Shown one piece after another: positions 1 through 7,881 of a stretch of 64,000 nt of DNA. The position numbers were made by a program, and so were the translations under genes. This DNA is from JAPOUP01 sp026708635 (GTDB taxonomy: Bacteria > Pseudomonadota > Alphaproteobacteria > Rhodobacterales > Rhodobacteraceae): the NCBI GenBank assembly GCA_965200115.1, contig OZ241336.1:372001-436000 (forward strand), given 5' to 3'. How positions within the stretch are numbered: the stretch's first letter is position 1; each line of letters opens with the position of its first letter. The notes under the pieces were generated by a model. It saw only the letters and a list, made by a program, of their open reading frames with translations. It made no database searches and was not told the DNA's origin.

Positions 1-1209
1 CTCGGCCTCACCTTCCCCGGTCTTGACCGTCGCACCGGCACGGGCTCTCTCGAGCAGTGTTTCGACGTCGCGCTTCACCCGGGCGCTTTCGAGATCGAGA
101 TCCTTCTCCTGCCTGAGACGCGCGATCTCGCGTTCGCGTTCGGCGATGGCACGCTCTTTGCGCGCCTGAACGCTTTCCGCGGCCAGAATGACCCTTGCGC
201 GCGCCTCTTCCTCGGCGACTCGGGCCTCGGCCTCTTCCGCGCGTTTTCTCGCGATCCGGATCTCATTGGAGATCTTGTCTTCCTCGAGCGCAAGGATCGC
301 GGCCATCTCCGCTTTCCGCAGTTCAGCGTCACTTTCGACCCGTGCGGCCTTCGTCAGTCTCTCGTTCTCGATCCGGGCGGTGTCGCTCGCGAGCGCGGCG
401 TCATCGCGGGCGCGGTCCTGTCGCGATTTGGCATCCGCCTCGAGCTTGGCGAGATGTTCCTGCTGCGCGATTTCAGCCTCCCGTTCCTGGCGCTGCAGTT
501 CGAGCTGCCTCTGATGCTGGGACAGCCTGCTTTCGCGAACGGAAACCTCCGCTTCGGTCTCTATGCGAACGCGCTCCTTGCGCTGGTCCGCGACGAGCGC
601 GGCCAGCCGCCGCATCCCCTGGGCGTTGAATGCGTTGTTCTCGTTCAACTGACCCAGGTCGCTTTGATCGACTCTAACCAATGAAGTCGAAATAAGCGTG
701 AGCCCGAGCCTGGACACCTGGGCTTCCACGGTCTCCGCCACATCGTTGGAGAACGCGGATCGATCCAGATGGATTTCGTCCAGCGTTCGGGCCGCCGCCG
801 CCCGCTGGATCGCGTCAACCATCGGGCCTGTCAGGATGTCACCGAGTGGCTGCCCACCCCGCGCGATTCTAGGGCCGAGCGTTCGGGCGGCGGCGGAGAC
901 ACCCTGCTGGGTCGGCGCGACGCGAAGTTCGAATTCAAACTCGATGTCGGCGCGCATCTGATCGCGTGTCAGAACCGCGTCCTGGCCATCGCGACGGATC
1001 CCAAGCGAAAGGGCGCCCATGAAAACTCTCTGGATCCGGTGCAGGATAGGCAGGGACAGACACCCGCCTTCGGTCACGACGCGACAGCCACCGAACCCGG
1101 TTCTGACCAGAGCGGTGTCCAGACTGGACTTCGCGTAATAGCGCTGGAGGAACCAGATCGAGACCAGCGCGACGGCCGCGGCGATAAGCAACACGATGAC
1201 CCAGTCCAA
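1..1209 (-). CDS. Flotillin-like SPFH/band-7 membrane protein, C-terminus outside window
   Basis: The 403 visible residues begin with one N-terminal membrane segment (residues about 3-20, rich in V, L, I and A). An SPFH-like region follows (to about residue 190), then a very long charged coiled coil full of E, A, R and K. This is the flotillin/YqiK layout: membrane-anchored scaffold proteins that oligomerise at the inner membrane. I chose the TTG start at 1209 because AAGGAG lies 7 bases upstream and the next residues (DWVIVLL) open the membrane helix. No ATG gives a complete membrane helix. The frame stays open to base 1, so the flotillin C-terminus is missing from the window. The exact subfamily and the role in this organism cannot be told from sequence. 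Confidence 0.82.
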   Translation of the reverse strand, partial: MDWVIVLLIAAAVALVSIWFLQRYYAKSSLDTALVRTGFGGCRVVTEGGCLSLPILHRIQRVFMGALSLGIRRDGQDAVLTRDQMRADIEFEFELRVAPTQQGVSAAARTLGPRIARGGQPLGDILTGPMVDAIQRAAAARTLDEIHLDRSAFSNDVAETVEAQVSRLGLTLISTSLVRVDQSDLGQLNENNAFNAQGMRRLAALVADQRKERVRIETEAEVSVRESRLSQHQRQLELQRQEREAEIAQQEHLAKLEADAKSRQDRARDDAALASDTARIENERLTKAARVESDAELRKAEMAAILALEEDKISNEIRIARKRAEEAEARVAEEEARARVILAAESVQARKERAIAEREREIARLRQEKDLDLESARVKRDVETLLERARAGATVKTGEGEAE

Positions 1210-1341
1210 GGCGGAACTCCTTCCCTTCCGAAAATCGCCGGACACGCGGGACCGAGATCTTCGGCTCCCAGAGTAGCCAATTTTATTTTCGGATTCAAAT
1301 AATATCTTCGATTGGAAAATGATTGTTATCAAATATATGTT

Positions 1342-2466
1342 TTATATACGTTTAATTATCTCAAACTGCAGGCCATCCGCCCGCGCCAAATAGATCGGCG
1401 CACGTGTGAGCCGATCCGATATGCAAAGCCTGCGCCCGCTCCTGTGAATCACCGGAGGAGCGTCGAAAACGCTGTGGTCACGCCAGATATTGGCGTGCTC
1501 GCGCATCAGCCCGGCCAGAAAGTGCACGCCTTCATAGGTCGATTGACCGAGCGCGTTCAGCATCGGGGCCTGCTCTCCATGGACGCGATAGTACTGCTCC
1601 TTGAAAGCCGCGTTCGCCTCAGTGGAGAGGGTTGCGAAATAGGAGGACGCGACAAACATGCGCTGGCTGTTCCGCGCGCCGCTCCCCAGAAGCCCGTTTT
1701 CCTCGATGGCGCAGGACAGACGCACGATGCGGTCGTGCAGTCTCGCCTGGCCGAACGCCCGGTTGAAAGCGACGGCATCCTGCCCGACAAGCGAGATCAG
1801 CACCGCCTCCGCGCCGGACCTCGCGATCTCCTCGACAACGAGAGGCATACCGTCCAGCCCGAACGGCAGGTACCTTTCATAGGACAGGTTCACGGCCATA
1901 TCGCGCAATTTCTTCTTCGCGTAGCCGTGCGATGTCTTCGGCCAGACGTAGTCGTTGCCGATAAGCGCCCAGCTGCGCGGCCTGTATTCGATCTGGATGT
2001 ACTCCATCGAAGGACCGAGCTGTTCCTCGGGTATCTCACCGATCGCGAACAATCCGTCCGTCCGTTCGCCGCCTTCGTAAAGCGGTGTGTAGATATAGGG
2101 CACGCGCTGGCGAACGACCTTACTGAGGCGCTGGCGTACGGCGCTTATATGCATGCCTACGATCGCATCGATCGAGTCCGTCGCGATCAGGTCGTTGACG
2201 GTTTCCTCAATCGATATGCTTGCCTCCATTGCCGCATCGATCATTATGAGCTGGACCTTGCGCCCGGCGATGCCATTGGATCGGTTCAACTCCTCGACAG
2301 CGACCTGCGCGCTCGAAATACAGGAAGGCGCCCAAAGTCCCGCCGCTCCGCATAGCGGAATGAGCAGGGCGATACGATACATGCCGCCGCTACGCAGAAC
2401 GGGGTCGTCGCGCAGTTCCTCCAGTTCGGTCGGAACGCTCGGAAGCATGCTTGTGGAACACACCAT
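1342..2466 (-). CDS. AmiC/UrtA-type ligand-binding protein without signal peptide
   Basis: A 374-residue protein with the type I periplasmic-binding fold. It opens with a beta strand (YRIALLIPL), has GNDYVWP near the middle (compare GSDYIYP in Pseudomonas AmiC) and closes with the AmiC-like element ending in GLQFEIIKRI. AmiC is a cytoplasmic amide sensor; UrtA and FmdD are the transported relatives. I see no clear signal peptide: the roughly 30 residues before the first strand are polar. No transporter genes are adjacent. Both facts favour a sensor rather than an uptake protein. The ATG at 2466 is preceded by GGAGG with 8 bases spacing; TTG 2487, GTG 2484 and ATG 2481 lie in frame upstream without such a site. 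It is divergent from a MarR regulator. The ligand is unknown. Confidence 0.75.
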   Translation of the reverse strand: MVCSTSMLPSVPTELEELRDDPVLRSGGMYRIALLIPLCGAAGLWAPSCISSAQVAVEELNRSNGIAGRKVQLIMIDAAMEASISIEETVNDLIATDSIDAIVGMHISAVRQRLSKVVRQRVPYIYTPLYEGGERTDGLFAIGEIPEEQLGPSMEYIQIEYRPRSWALIGNDYVWPKTSHGYAKKKLRDMAVNLSYERYLPFGLDGMPLVVEEIARSGAEAVLISLVGQDAVAFNRAFGQARLHDRIVRLSCAIEENGLLGSGARNSQRMFVASSYFATLSTEANAAFKEQYYRVHGEQAPMLNALGQSTYEGVHFLAGLMREHANIWRDHSVFDAPPVIHRSGRRLCISDRLTRAPIYLARADGLQFEIIKRI

Positions 2467-2546
2467 CCGTACCGCCTCCATCACCAACCATCACATACCA
2501 ATTGAATTTACTTTCCAGGTCAACTAGCTTTGTCCCGGAAGCTGTG

Positions 2547-3026
2547 GTGAGCCTCATGGAATCGAGTTCAAATCCAATCCGGAACTACCTCTCTTACGCA
2601 CTGGCCGCCGCGCATCGCAAAGTCGCCACGTCCCTGAACACGCGATTGAAGAGGCATGGCATGCAGATCGAGGCATGGAGGATCCTGGAGACCCTGGAGA
2701 CCGGAGAGCGCTTGACGATGGGGCAGCTCGCCGATGTGGCGCTGATGAATCCTCCGACGCTGACCAAGCTGGTCGACCGGATGGTTTCGGACGGGCTGGT
2801 TCATCGTCAGGTCGCCCGGCACGATCATCGCCAGATCAATGTCCTTGCCACGGCGCTGGGACGTAAGCGAATGCTGCGGATCAGGCGGGAGGTCGAAGGG
2901 CAGGACGCGGACCTGCTGCAAAACCTGGGCAGGCCCGCGACCGAGGAACTGATCGAACTTCTGAAAGGAATCACGTCCGGCTCAAACGCGGGCGACCAAA
3001 GCAGCGACTTCCGAGAACATCGCTGA
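2547..3026 (+). CDS. MarR-family transcriptional regulator
   Basis: About 159 residues with the MarR winged-helix layout: an N-terminal dimerisation helix, a helix-turn-helix around LTMGQLADVALMNPPTLTKL (residues about 67-86), a wing with DHRQINVLATALG, then C-terminal dimerisation helices. MarR proteins are dimeric repressors or activators that often respond to small aromatic ligands and often control a divergent neighbour, here the AmiC-like gene. The GTG start at 2547 has GGAAG 5 bases upstream; ATG 2556 in the same frame is the alternative. The roughly 80-base divergent gap would hold both promoters. A loose TTGA...TCAA arrangement lies near 2503-2522 but is not convincing as an operator. 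Confidence 0.85.
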   Translation: MSLMESSSNPIRNYLSYALAAAHRKVATSLNTRLKRHGMQIEAWRILETLETGERLTMGQLADVALMNPPTLTKLVDRMVSDGLVHRQVARHDHRQINVLATALGRKRMLRIRREVEGQDADLLQNLGRPATEELIELLKGITSGSNAGDQSSDFREHR

Positions 3027-3162
3027 ACACCCTACCGTTACCGTTTCTTGCATGCACGCTTGATCCGAATGGTGAGCGTGTAGGCCTGCGGCAACAACTT
3101 GGCCGCACAATGATCGGACATATGGATTCATGTCAGAATCTTTCGCTAGCAGCAGTTTATAA

Positions 3163-3165
3163 TTG
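3163..3165. repeat. Target-site duplication TTG, left flank of IS30 copy 1
   Basis: TTG directly precedes the left end CCCCGG and is repeated at 4487-4489 directly after the right end GGGGG. A 3-bp duplication agrees with IS30-family transposition and with the ATT duplication around the second copy, so it fixes the element ends. Confidence 0.75.
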
Positions 3166-3183
3166 CCCCGGCGCCACTCCGAA

Positions 3184-3250
3184 GCGCAACGCCCGGCCCT
3201 TTCCGGAGCGAGGGCGGAGCCCGAGCGGAGGGAAGGGCCGGGCGTTGCGC
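3184..3250. repeat. Long GC-rich inverted repeat (REP-like or terminator-like hairpin)
   Basis: GCGCAACGCCCGGCCCTT (3184-3201) is matched perfectly by its reverse complement at 3233-3250, an 18-bp stem with a loop of about 31 bases. TTTTC follows on the plus strand, so it could end transcription. It sits inside IS30 copy 1 just downstream of the transposase. Similar palindromes scattered between genes are known in Rhodobacterales, so this may be an extragenic repeat carried by the element. Not found elsewhere in this window by eye. Confidence 0.7.
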
Positions 3251-3406
3251 TTTTCGCGCCCTCCGACCCCCCCGATTCCGCACGGAAACGGCTCGGTCCC
3301 TTTGGATCCGAGCCTAACCGGCCCCTCCGGGCGGCGCAAGGCATGCCTGCGGGCGCGCCGGGGACGGCCCGCGGCGCGTGGAGGGCGATCCGCCCGGGGC
3401 TTTCCC

Positions 3407-4366
3407 TCAGGGAGGCCGCGCCCGAAGGAACGCCTCCGCCGGCGTCAGGTAGCCCAGCGCCTTCCTGGGACGCGCGTTCAGGCGGTCCTGGACGGCCCTG
3501 ACGTCGGCGTCCGTCACCTTGCGGAAGTCCGTTCCCTTGGGCAGGTACCCCCGCACCAGGCCGTTGGTGTGCTCGTTCAGCCCGCGCTCCCACGAGTGGT
3601 AGGGCCGCGCGAAGAAGAAGTCCGCGCCCAGCGCCCTGGACACCCGCGCGTGGTCCGCGAACTCCTTGCCGTTGTCTACCGTGACCGTGTGGACGGGGAG
3701 GGATCCCAGCATGCCGGTCATGGCGGCCCCGACCGCGGCCGCGGTCTTCCTGTCGAGCCTCCGCAGGAGCGCGTACTTCGACGCCCTGTCCACCAGCGAC
3801 ACCACGGCCCCGCTGTGGCCCGCGCCCACGATCGTGTCGGCCTCCCAGTCACCGACCCGCGCCTTCGCCTCCACCAGCGCCGGACGCTCGGAGATGTCCA
3901 CCCGGCCCGGGATGTGGCCCCGGCCCGCGTGGGCCCCGCCCTTCCGGTTCGGCCTCTTTCCCCGGCGGCGCAGATGCCGCCAGAGCCGGCCACCGGCCCT
4001 GCGGTCGGCGTGGACGTGCCGGTAGATCCACTGACGGCCCGCCATCGGATGGCCCTCCTTCCGGAGGCGACCGGAGATCTGCTCCGGGCTCCAGCCCTCC
4101 GCGAGCCGCTCCTCCACCATGCGCCACAGATCGGGCGTCATCCTGCGCGGGACCGACGAGGCCGCGCTGCGGCGCCCCTCGGCCTTCCCCTGCGCCTGCC
4201 CGTGGCGGTAGCCGCGCTTTCCCGAGTTCCGGCGCACCTCGCGCCAGACCGTCGTCCGGTCACGCCCCAGCTGGCGGGCGATCGCCCCGTTCGAATGCCC
4301 GCTTTTCCTCAGGGCGTGGATCTGGCATCTCTCGGCATAGGTCAGGTGGCGGTAGCCCTCGGGCAT
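3407..4366 (-). CDS. IS30-family transposase (full length)
   Basis: A 319-residue DDE transposase. The N-terminal helix-turn-helix (HLTYAERCQIHALRKSGHSN, then IARQLGRDRTTVWREV) binds the element ends. The catalytic core has D in VGDWEADTIVGAGH, D in VTVDNGKEF and E in SWERGLNEHTNGL, the usual IS30 DDE residues. The frame is intact, so the element may still move. It lies alone inside the element at 3166-4486. The degenerate copy at 47565-48535 is clearly related. The ATG at 4366 starts the conserved MPEGYRHL block. Confidence 0.93.
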   Translation of the reverse strand: MPEGYRHLTYAERCQIHALRKSGHSNGAIARQLGRDRTTVWREVRRNSGKRGYRHGQAQGKAEGRRSAASSVPRRMTPDLWRMVEERLAEGWSPEQISGRLRKEGHPMAGRQWIYRHVHADRRAGGRLWRHLRRRGKRPNRKGGAHAGRGHIPGRVDISERPALVEAKARVGDWEADTIVGAGHSGAVVSLVDRASKYALLRRLDRKTAAAVGAAMTGMLGSLPVHTVTVDNGKEFADHARVSRALGADFFFARPYHSWERGLNEHTNGLVRGYLPKGTDFRKVTDADVRAVQDRLNARPRKALGYLTPAEAFLRARPP

Positions 4367-4489
4367 GGCGGTCTCCCAGTCTGAACACCGGGACTGTCAC
4401 CGCCATCCGGCCGATTCGCAACATCATGCGTTGCCTCAGCTAGCATTCACCCACATCGGGTGTTGCACCTCACTGTGGAACGGGGGTTG

Positions 4490-4859
4490 AGAAATGGACA
4501 TGTTCCATTCTGCGGACGGAGAGCGACCGTGAAGAAATATACGGTCGAATGGGCACACCGCGGCGCCTCGGTCAAGGCATGAACGCGGTCACTTTAGAAG
4601 AGCCCGCTAGCACTGAGTGACACGATGCATGACCGCTTGCGCTGGCTCACGCACCGCGGGATTCAGCTCGGGATGCCGGAAAGCCCTACCGTACGAAAGG
4701 AGCGCTCTGGCGAGACGCGCGCAACGCATGGATGACCGAAGTCAAGAAGAATCAAACGGAATCAAGCGCGGGAAAGTCCTGTTATGTAACGTTGTAACGT
4801 TGCATTTGCTATCCTCATCTACTAAGTCGCCAAGAGCGTCGGCGACAGGGAGGTGCCAA
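4490..4859 (+). other. Spacer between IS30 copy 1 and zur
   Basis: About 370 bases without a recognisable gene. The part next to the IS may be the remains of an older sequence, because the DNA left of the IS (3027-3162) is equally featureless. The last 80 bases hold the candidate Zur site and the zur leader. No RNA gene is visible. Confidence 0.5.
4780..4804 (+). promoter_or_regulatory. Candidate Zur operator upstream of zur
   Basis: TGTTATGTAACG followed by TTGTAACGTTGCA contains the dyad GTTA-TG-TAAC and a second partial TAAC/GTTR set. It resembles the AT-rich dyads bound by alphaproteobacterial Zur proteins (GTTATG..ATAAC type). It lies about 55-80 bases before the zur ATG, where autoregulation of a zur-COG0523 operon would act. 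The match is by eye only. Confidence 0.5.
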
Positions 4860-5264
4860 ATGCAGCGGGGACGAACTCGCCCCACCCATGCAGACAGGGT
4901 GCTCGAGTTTCTAAGGCGCCAGACGCACCCGCTTTCCGCCTATGAGATTCTGGAAGCGCTCCGCGAGGACGGCGTGACCGCGGCGACGACCGTGTACAGG
5001 GCACTGGCCAAGCTGCTCGAGGCTGGCCACGTGCACCGGATCGAGTCCCTGAACGCTTGGACGGCGTGCCGCGCGCCGCATCATTCCGAAGCCCCGGTCT
5101 TCGAGATCTGTGACGGCTGCGGCAGCGTCACGGAGCACGTAACCTCGCGTCTCGCCGGCGACATCGCTGCCCTGTCCACGGACTCGGGCTTCGCGCCCGG
5201 CCGAACGGTCATCGAGATCCACGGGCTCTGTAGCGACTGCGGCCCGACCACACCAAGCAACTGA
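4860..5264 (+). CDS. zur: Fur-family zinc regulator (Zur-like)
   Basis: A 134-residue Fur-family repressor. The winged helix covers residues about 8-75 (AYEILEALREDGVTAATTVYRALAKL), followed by the metal-binding dimerisation half with HHSEAPVFEICDGCG (CxxC) and, near the C-terminus, CSDC. The two CxxC pairs form the structural zinc site of Fur/Zur proteins. Placement directly before a COG0523 GTPase, a classic Zur target, supports Zur over Fur or PerR. The ATG at 4860 has GGGAGGTG upstream; the frame is open further upstream but without conserved sequence. Zur represses zinc-uptake and zinc-sparing genes when zinc is plentiful. Confidence 0.86.
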   Translation: MQRGRTRPTHADRVLEFLRRQTHPLSAYEILEALREDGVTAATTVYRALAKLLEAGHVHRIESLNAWTACRAPHHSEAPVFEICDGCGSVTEHVTSRLAGDIAALSTDSGFAPGRTVIEIHGLCSDCGPTTPSN

Positions 5265-5275
5265 AAGGACAATAG

Positions 5276-6247
5276 ATGGATCAACCTGCACAAGTTCCCG
5301 TAACCGTACTCACCGGCTTCCTCGGCGCCGGCAAGACGACGCTCCTGAATCGCATCCTCACCGAGCGCCATGGCAAGCGCTATGCGGTCATCGTCAACGA
5401 GTTTGGCGAGGAAGGCATCGACAACGATCTCGTCGTCGACGCCGACGAGGAAGTGTTCGAGATGAACAACGGCTGCATATGCTGCACGGTCCGCGGTGAC
5501 CTGATCCGGATCCTGAGCGGCTTGATGAAGCGCGGCGACCAGTTCGACGCCATCATCGTCGAAACCACCGGTCTTGCCGATCCGGCCCCCGTGGCGCAGA
5601 CCTTCTTCGTCGACCAGGATGTCGCCGACCGCACGCGGCTCGATGCCATCGTGACCGTGGCGGATGCCGTCCATCTCGACGCGCAGCTCGGCGAACATCA
5701 CGAAGCCGAGGAACAGGTGGCCTTTGCGGATGTCGTCCTGCTCAACAAGACCGATCTCGTGGAAGCGAAAGGGCTTGAGCGGATCGAAGGGCGGATCCGC
5801 AAGATCAATCCTTACGCGAAGATCATCCGCACCGCCCGCTGCGCGGCGCCGCTGGACGAGGTTGTTGGGCTGAACGCGTTCAGCCTCGACCGCGTCTTGG
5901 AGGCGGAACCGGATTTCCTGACCTCCGATCATGACCACGACCACGACGATGACGTCACGAGCGTCTCGTTCGTCTCGGAAACGCCGCTTGATCTTGACAG
6001 GTTCCAGAAGTGGTTCGGCCAGCTCCTGCAGCGGCGCGGCCAGGACATACTGCGCTCGAAGGGCATCCTTGACTTTTCCGGGCATGACGACCGTTACGTC
6101 TTCCAGGGGGTGCACATGCTGATGGACGGATCGCCGATGGGGCCTTGGCCGGAGGGCAAGCCCCGCGTGTCCCGCGTGGTGTTCATCGGCCGCGATCTCG
6201 AAAGCATGGGGCTGAAGGAAGGGTTCGAGGGGTGTCGGGCGGCGTGA
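5276..6247 (+). CDS. COG0523 zinc-chaperone-type GTPase (CobW family)
   Basis: A 323-residue G3E GTPase. Residues 14-22 form the P-loop GFLGAGKTT, residues 66-70 the GCICC metal motif (CxCC), residues 157-160 NKTD for guanine specificity. An acidic/histidine linker at about 218-226 (DHDHDHDDD) precedes the CobW C-terminal domain. Zur-controlled members are thought to deliver zinc to client enzymes during zinc shortage; CobW itself serves cobalamin synthesis, but no cob genes are near. AAAGGA stands before the ATG. The stop overlaps the start of the WD40 gene, so the two are probably translated together. Confidence 0.9.
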   Translation: MDQPAQVPVTVLTGFLGAGKTTLLNRILTERHGKRYAVIVNEFGEEGIDNDLVVDADEEVFEMNNGCICCTVRGDLIRILSGLMKRGDQFDAIIVETTGLADPAPVAQTFFVDQDVADRTRLDAIVTVADAVHLDAQLGEHHEAEEQVAFADVVLLNKTDLVEAKGLERIEGRIRKINPYAKIIRTARCAAPLDEVVGLNAFSLDRVLEAEPDFLTSDHDHDHDDDVTSVSFVSETPLDLDRFQKWFGQLLQRRGQDILRSKGILDFSGHDDRYVFQGVHMLMDGSPMGPWPEGKPRVSRVVFIGRDLESMGLKEGFEGCRAA

Positions 6248-7311
6248 CGCCAGACATGCCACGGCGCGGACGTCATCGGGACGGGTTCCCGGAATCCGCG
6301 CTGGAGAAACGCGGCCTGAAGATTCAGACCGGCGCTCCAGTCACCGGCGCCGTTGCCGCAGGCGAGGCCGTCGCGGTGGCCACTGGCGACGGAACCGTTC
6401 GCTTCTTCCGCGATGAAAGGGCCCCCTCCGTGACGAGGGCTCACGACGGCGCGGTGCTCTGCCTCGCAGCTGACGCCGACCACGTGCTGACCGGCGGCGA
6501 TGACGGAAGGTTTCTACGCATTTCGCCTGATGGCCAGATCGAAGAGATCGCCGAGTTCGGCTCTCGCTGGGTCGATTGCGTCGCCGCCGGTCACGGGCAG
6601 CGGGCGTGCTCCTCCGGAAGGTTCGTGCATGTCTGGCGAAAGGGCGCGACCTCGGCGGCATCGCTCGAGCACGTCAGCACCGTCGGGGGCATCGCCTTCG
6701 ACGCGAAGGGCAGGCGTCTGGCCGCCGCCCACTATGGCGGCGCGACGGTTTGGACGCGCGGGGAACGGCGCTGGAAGCCTTCAAAGCTTGTGTGGAAGGG
6801 ATCACATGGTGCCGTGAGCTTCAGTCCGGACGGAAAGTATCTTGTCACGTCCATGCAGGAAAACGCGCTCCATGGCTGGCGCCTCCGCGACAAGGGCCAC
6901 ATGGCCATGGAGGGGTACCCGGCCAAGATCAAAAGCTTCGCGTGGGCAGGCGACACGCCTCATCTGGTCACGTCCGGCGCGGATGAAGCGATCTGCTGGC
7001 CCTTCGACGGAAAGGACGGACCCATGGGCCGGACGCCGCTGTGCGTCGCTCACGGCGGCAAGCGCCTGGCAACCTGCGTTCAGTCCCTGAGCGAGGAGAA
7101 CGCCGTTTTCGCCGGATTCCAGGACGGTGCCGTTCTCCTGGCGGAGCTTGACGAAGCGAGGGAGTCGATTGTCGTTCGAGGCTCCACGGGCGCCGAAGTC
7201 ACGGCCATCGCCACCACCAGGTCCCTGTCCCACATCCTGGTCGGCGATGCGAAGGGCGGTGTTCTCTGGGCAGCGTTGCGGACAGGAGACGCCCATGCGC
7301 GGAATGTTTGA
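6244..7311 (+). CDS. WD40-repeat protein of the zinc cluster
   Basis: About 355 residues made of degenerate beta-propeller blades, visible as repeats of the type VAVATGDGTVRFF, HVLTGGDDGRFLRI, LVTSMQENALHGW and LVTSGADEAICWPF. No signal peptide is seen, so it is probably cytoplasmic. WD40 propellers are protein-binding platforms; the biochemical role is unknown. The GTG at 6244 overlaps the stop of the COG0523 gene (GTGA) and is my choice; ATG 6256 (MPRRGRHRD) is the alternative. From memory, similar WD40 proteins sit beside COG0523 genes in other Rhodobacterales, so a zinc-related role is likely but unproven. Its end overlaps the next small gene by 17 bases. Confidence 0.78.
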   Translation: MTPDMPRRGRHRDGFPESALEKRGLKIQTGAPVTGAVAAGEAVAVATGDGTVRFFRDERAPSVTRAHDGAVLCLAADADHVLTGGDDGRFLRISPDGQIEEIAEFGSRWVDCVAAGHGQRACSSGRFVHVWRKGATSAASLEHVSTVGGIAFDAKGRRLAAAHYGGATVWTRGERRWKPSKLVWKGSHGAVSFSPDGKYLVTSMQENALHGWRLRDKGHMAMEGYPAKIKSFAWAGDTPHLVTSGADEAICWPFDGKDGPMGRTPLCVAHGGKRLATCVQSLSEENAVFAGFQDGAVLLAELDEARESIVVRGSTGAEVTAIATTRSLSHILVGDAKGGVLWAALRTGDAHARNV

Positions 7312-7576
7312 TCGCAGTCGCCCCAATCCGGGTGCGGTGCGCCGAGTCAAGGCGATGGTGGCGGAGCGGTTCGGTCTGCCTGAGACCACGACACTCGCCG
7401 TGGCGGAACTGCGCTGCCATGAACCGGACTGTCCTCCGGTAGAGACGGTCATCACGGCACGGGAGGCCGACGGGTCCATGCGGGATTGGCGGGTCGCCAA
7501 GCCTCTGGGCGACATCGGGCGGGCGGACATCGAAATGCTGGCAACGGACCGCGGCCGGCCCGCCGCCCAAGCGTAG
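7295..7576 (+). CDS. Small conserved protein with C-x4-C motif, zinc cluster
   Basis: A 93-residue protein whose core reads AVAELRCHEPDCPPVETVI, with two cysteines four residues apart, followed by WRVAKPLGDI. I recall short alphaproteobacterial proteins with the ELRC-EP-CPPVET core but no assigned function. The ATG at 7295 has AGGAG six bases upstream and lies inside the end of the WD40 gene, so translation is coupled. Its position as last gene of a Zur-headed operon suggests a metal-related role, for example a client or accessory of the COG0523 GTPase. That is inference only. Confidence 0.75.
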   Translation: MRGMFDRSRPNPGAVRRVKAMVAERFGLPETTTLAVAELRCHEPDCPPVETVITAREADGSMRDWRVAKPLGDIGRADIEMLATDRGRPAAQA

Positions 7577-7822
7577 CTGAAGCGGATTTCGAAAAGCGCG
7601 GGTATCCCGCTGACGCGGGCCGTCCGTTTTCGGGATTCCCAACGCCAGACACCGATTCCGGCATACGATCGGCCACGCAGTCCGAACCCGGCAACGCTAT
7701 CCCGGCGCCGGGGGCGAGGGATGCGGCGCTGACGCCTGGAGCGGTGTCGGCGTTGGGTTCCGGGCCGGGGGTTGCCATCCGATCTGATTCGCCAGCCCCG
7801 GGGCTTCGACAGGGATTGGCGC
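7577..7822. other. Spacer between zinc cluster and fitAB
   Basis: GC-rich DNA with no recognisable gene in either direction and no tRNA. The only feature I can point to is the fitAB promoter just after it. Confidence 0.5.
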
Positions 7823-7851
7823 TTGCATCGGCGCCGTCAGATAAGCATAAT
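7823..7851 (+). promoter_or_regulatory. Sigma-70-type promoter of the fitAB pair
   Basis: TTGCAT (7823-7828) and CATAAT (7846-7851) are separated by exactly 17 bases and lie about 30 bases before the antitoxin ATG. The overlapping palindromic ATGCAT/TGCATGCA region at the -10 box is a plausible site for autorepression by the antitoxin-toxin complex. Confidence 0.55.
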
Positions 7852-7881
7852 GCATGCACGATAGCTGGAGGGTGATCGACC

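Larger units (their letters stand above)
3166..4486 (-). mobile_element. IS30-family insertion sequence, intact copy (copy 1)
   Basis: The element is bounded by imperfect inverted ends of about 25 bases: CCCCGGCGCCACTCC... on the left and CCCCCGTTCCACAGTG... read inward from the right. A 3-bp direct repeat TTG flanks it (3163-3165 and 4487-4489), as expected for IS30-type transposition. It carries one transposase gene on the minus strand. Between the left end and the transposase stop lie about 240 bases absent from the second copy at 47565; they contain a strong hairpin. I could not recognise a gene interrupted by the insertion. Confidence 0.9.

Noticed and set aside
3027..3165. Possible gene interrupted by IS30 copy 1
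   Set aside because: Joining both flanks after removing the IS and one TTG gives stops in all frames and no recognisable protein.
4529..4600. VKKYTVEW-like start resembling an IS3 OrfA N-terminus
   Set aside because: Only about eight residues fit and a stop follows soon; too short to call a transposase remnant.
5081..6262. Long minus-strand open frame opposite the COG0523 gene
   Set aside because: It is the shadow of a clear GTPase gene; no family sequence and no ribosome site.
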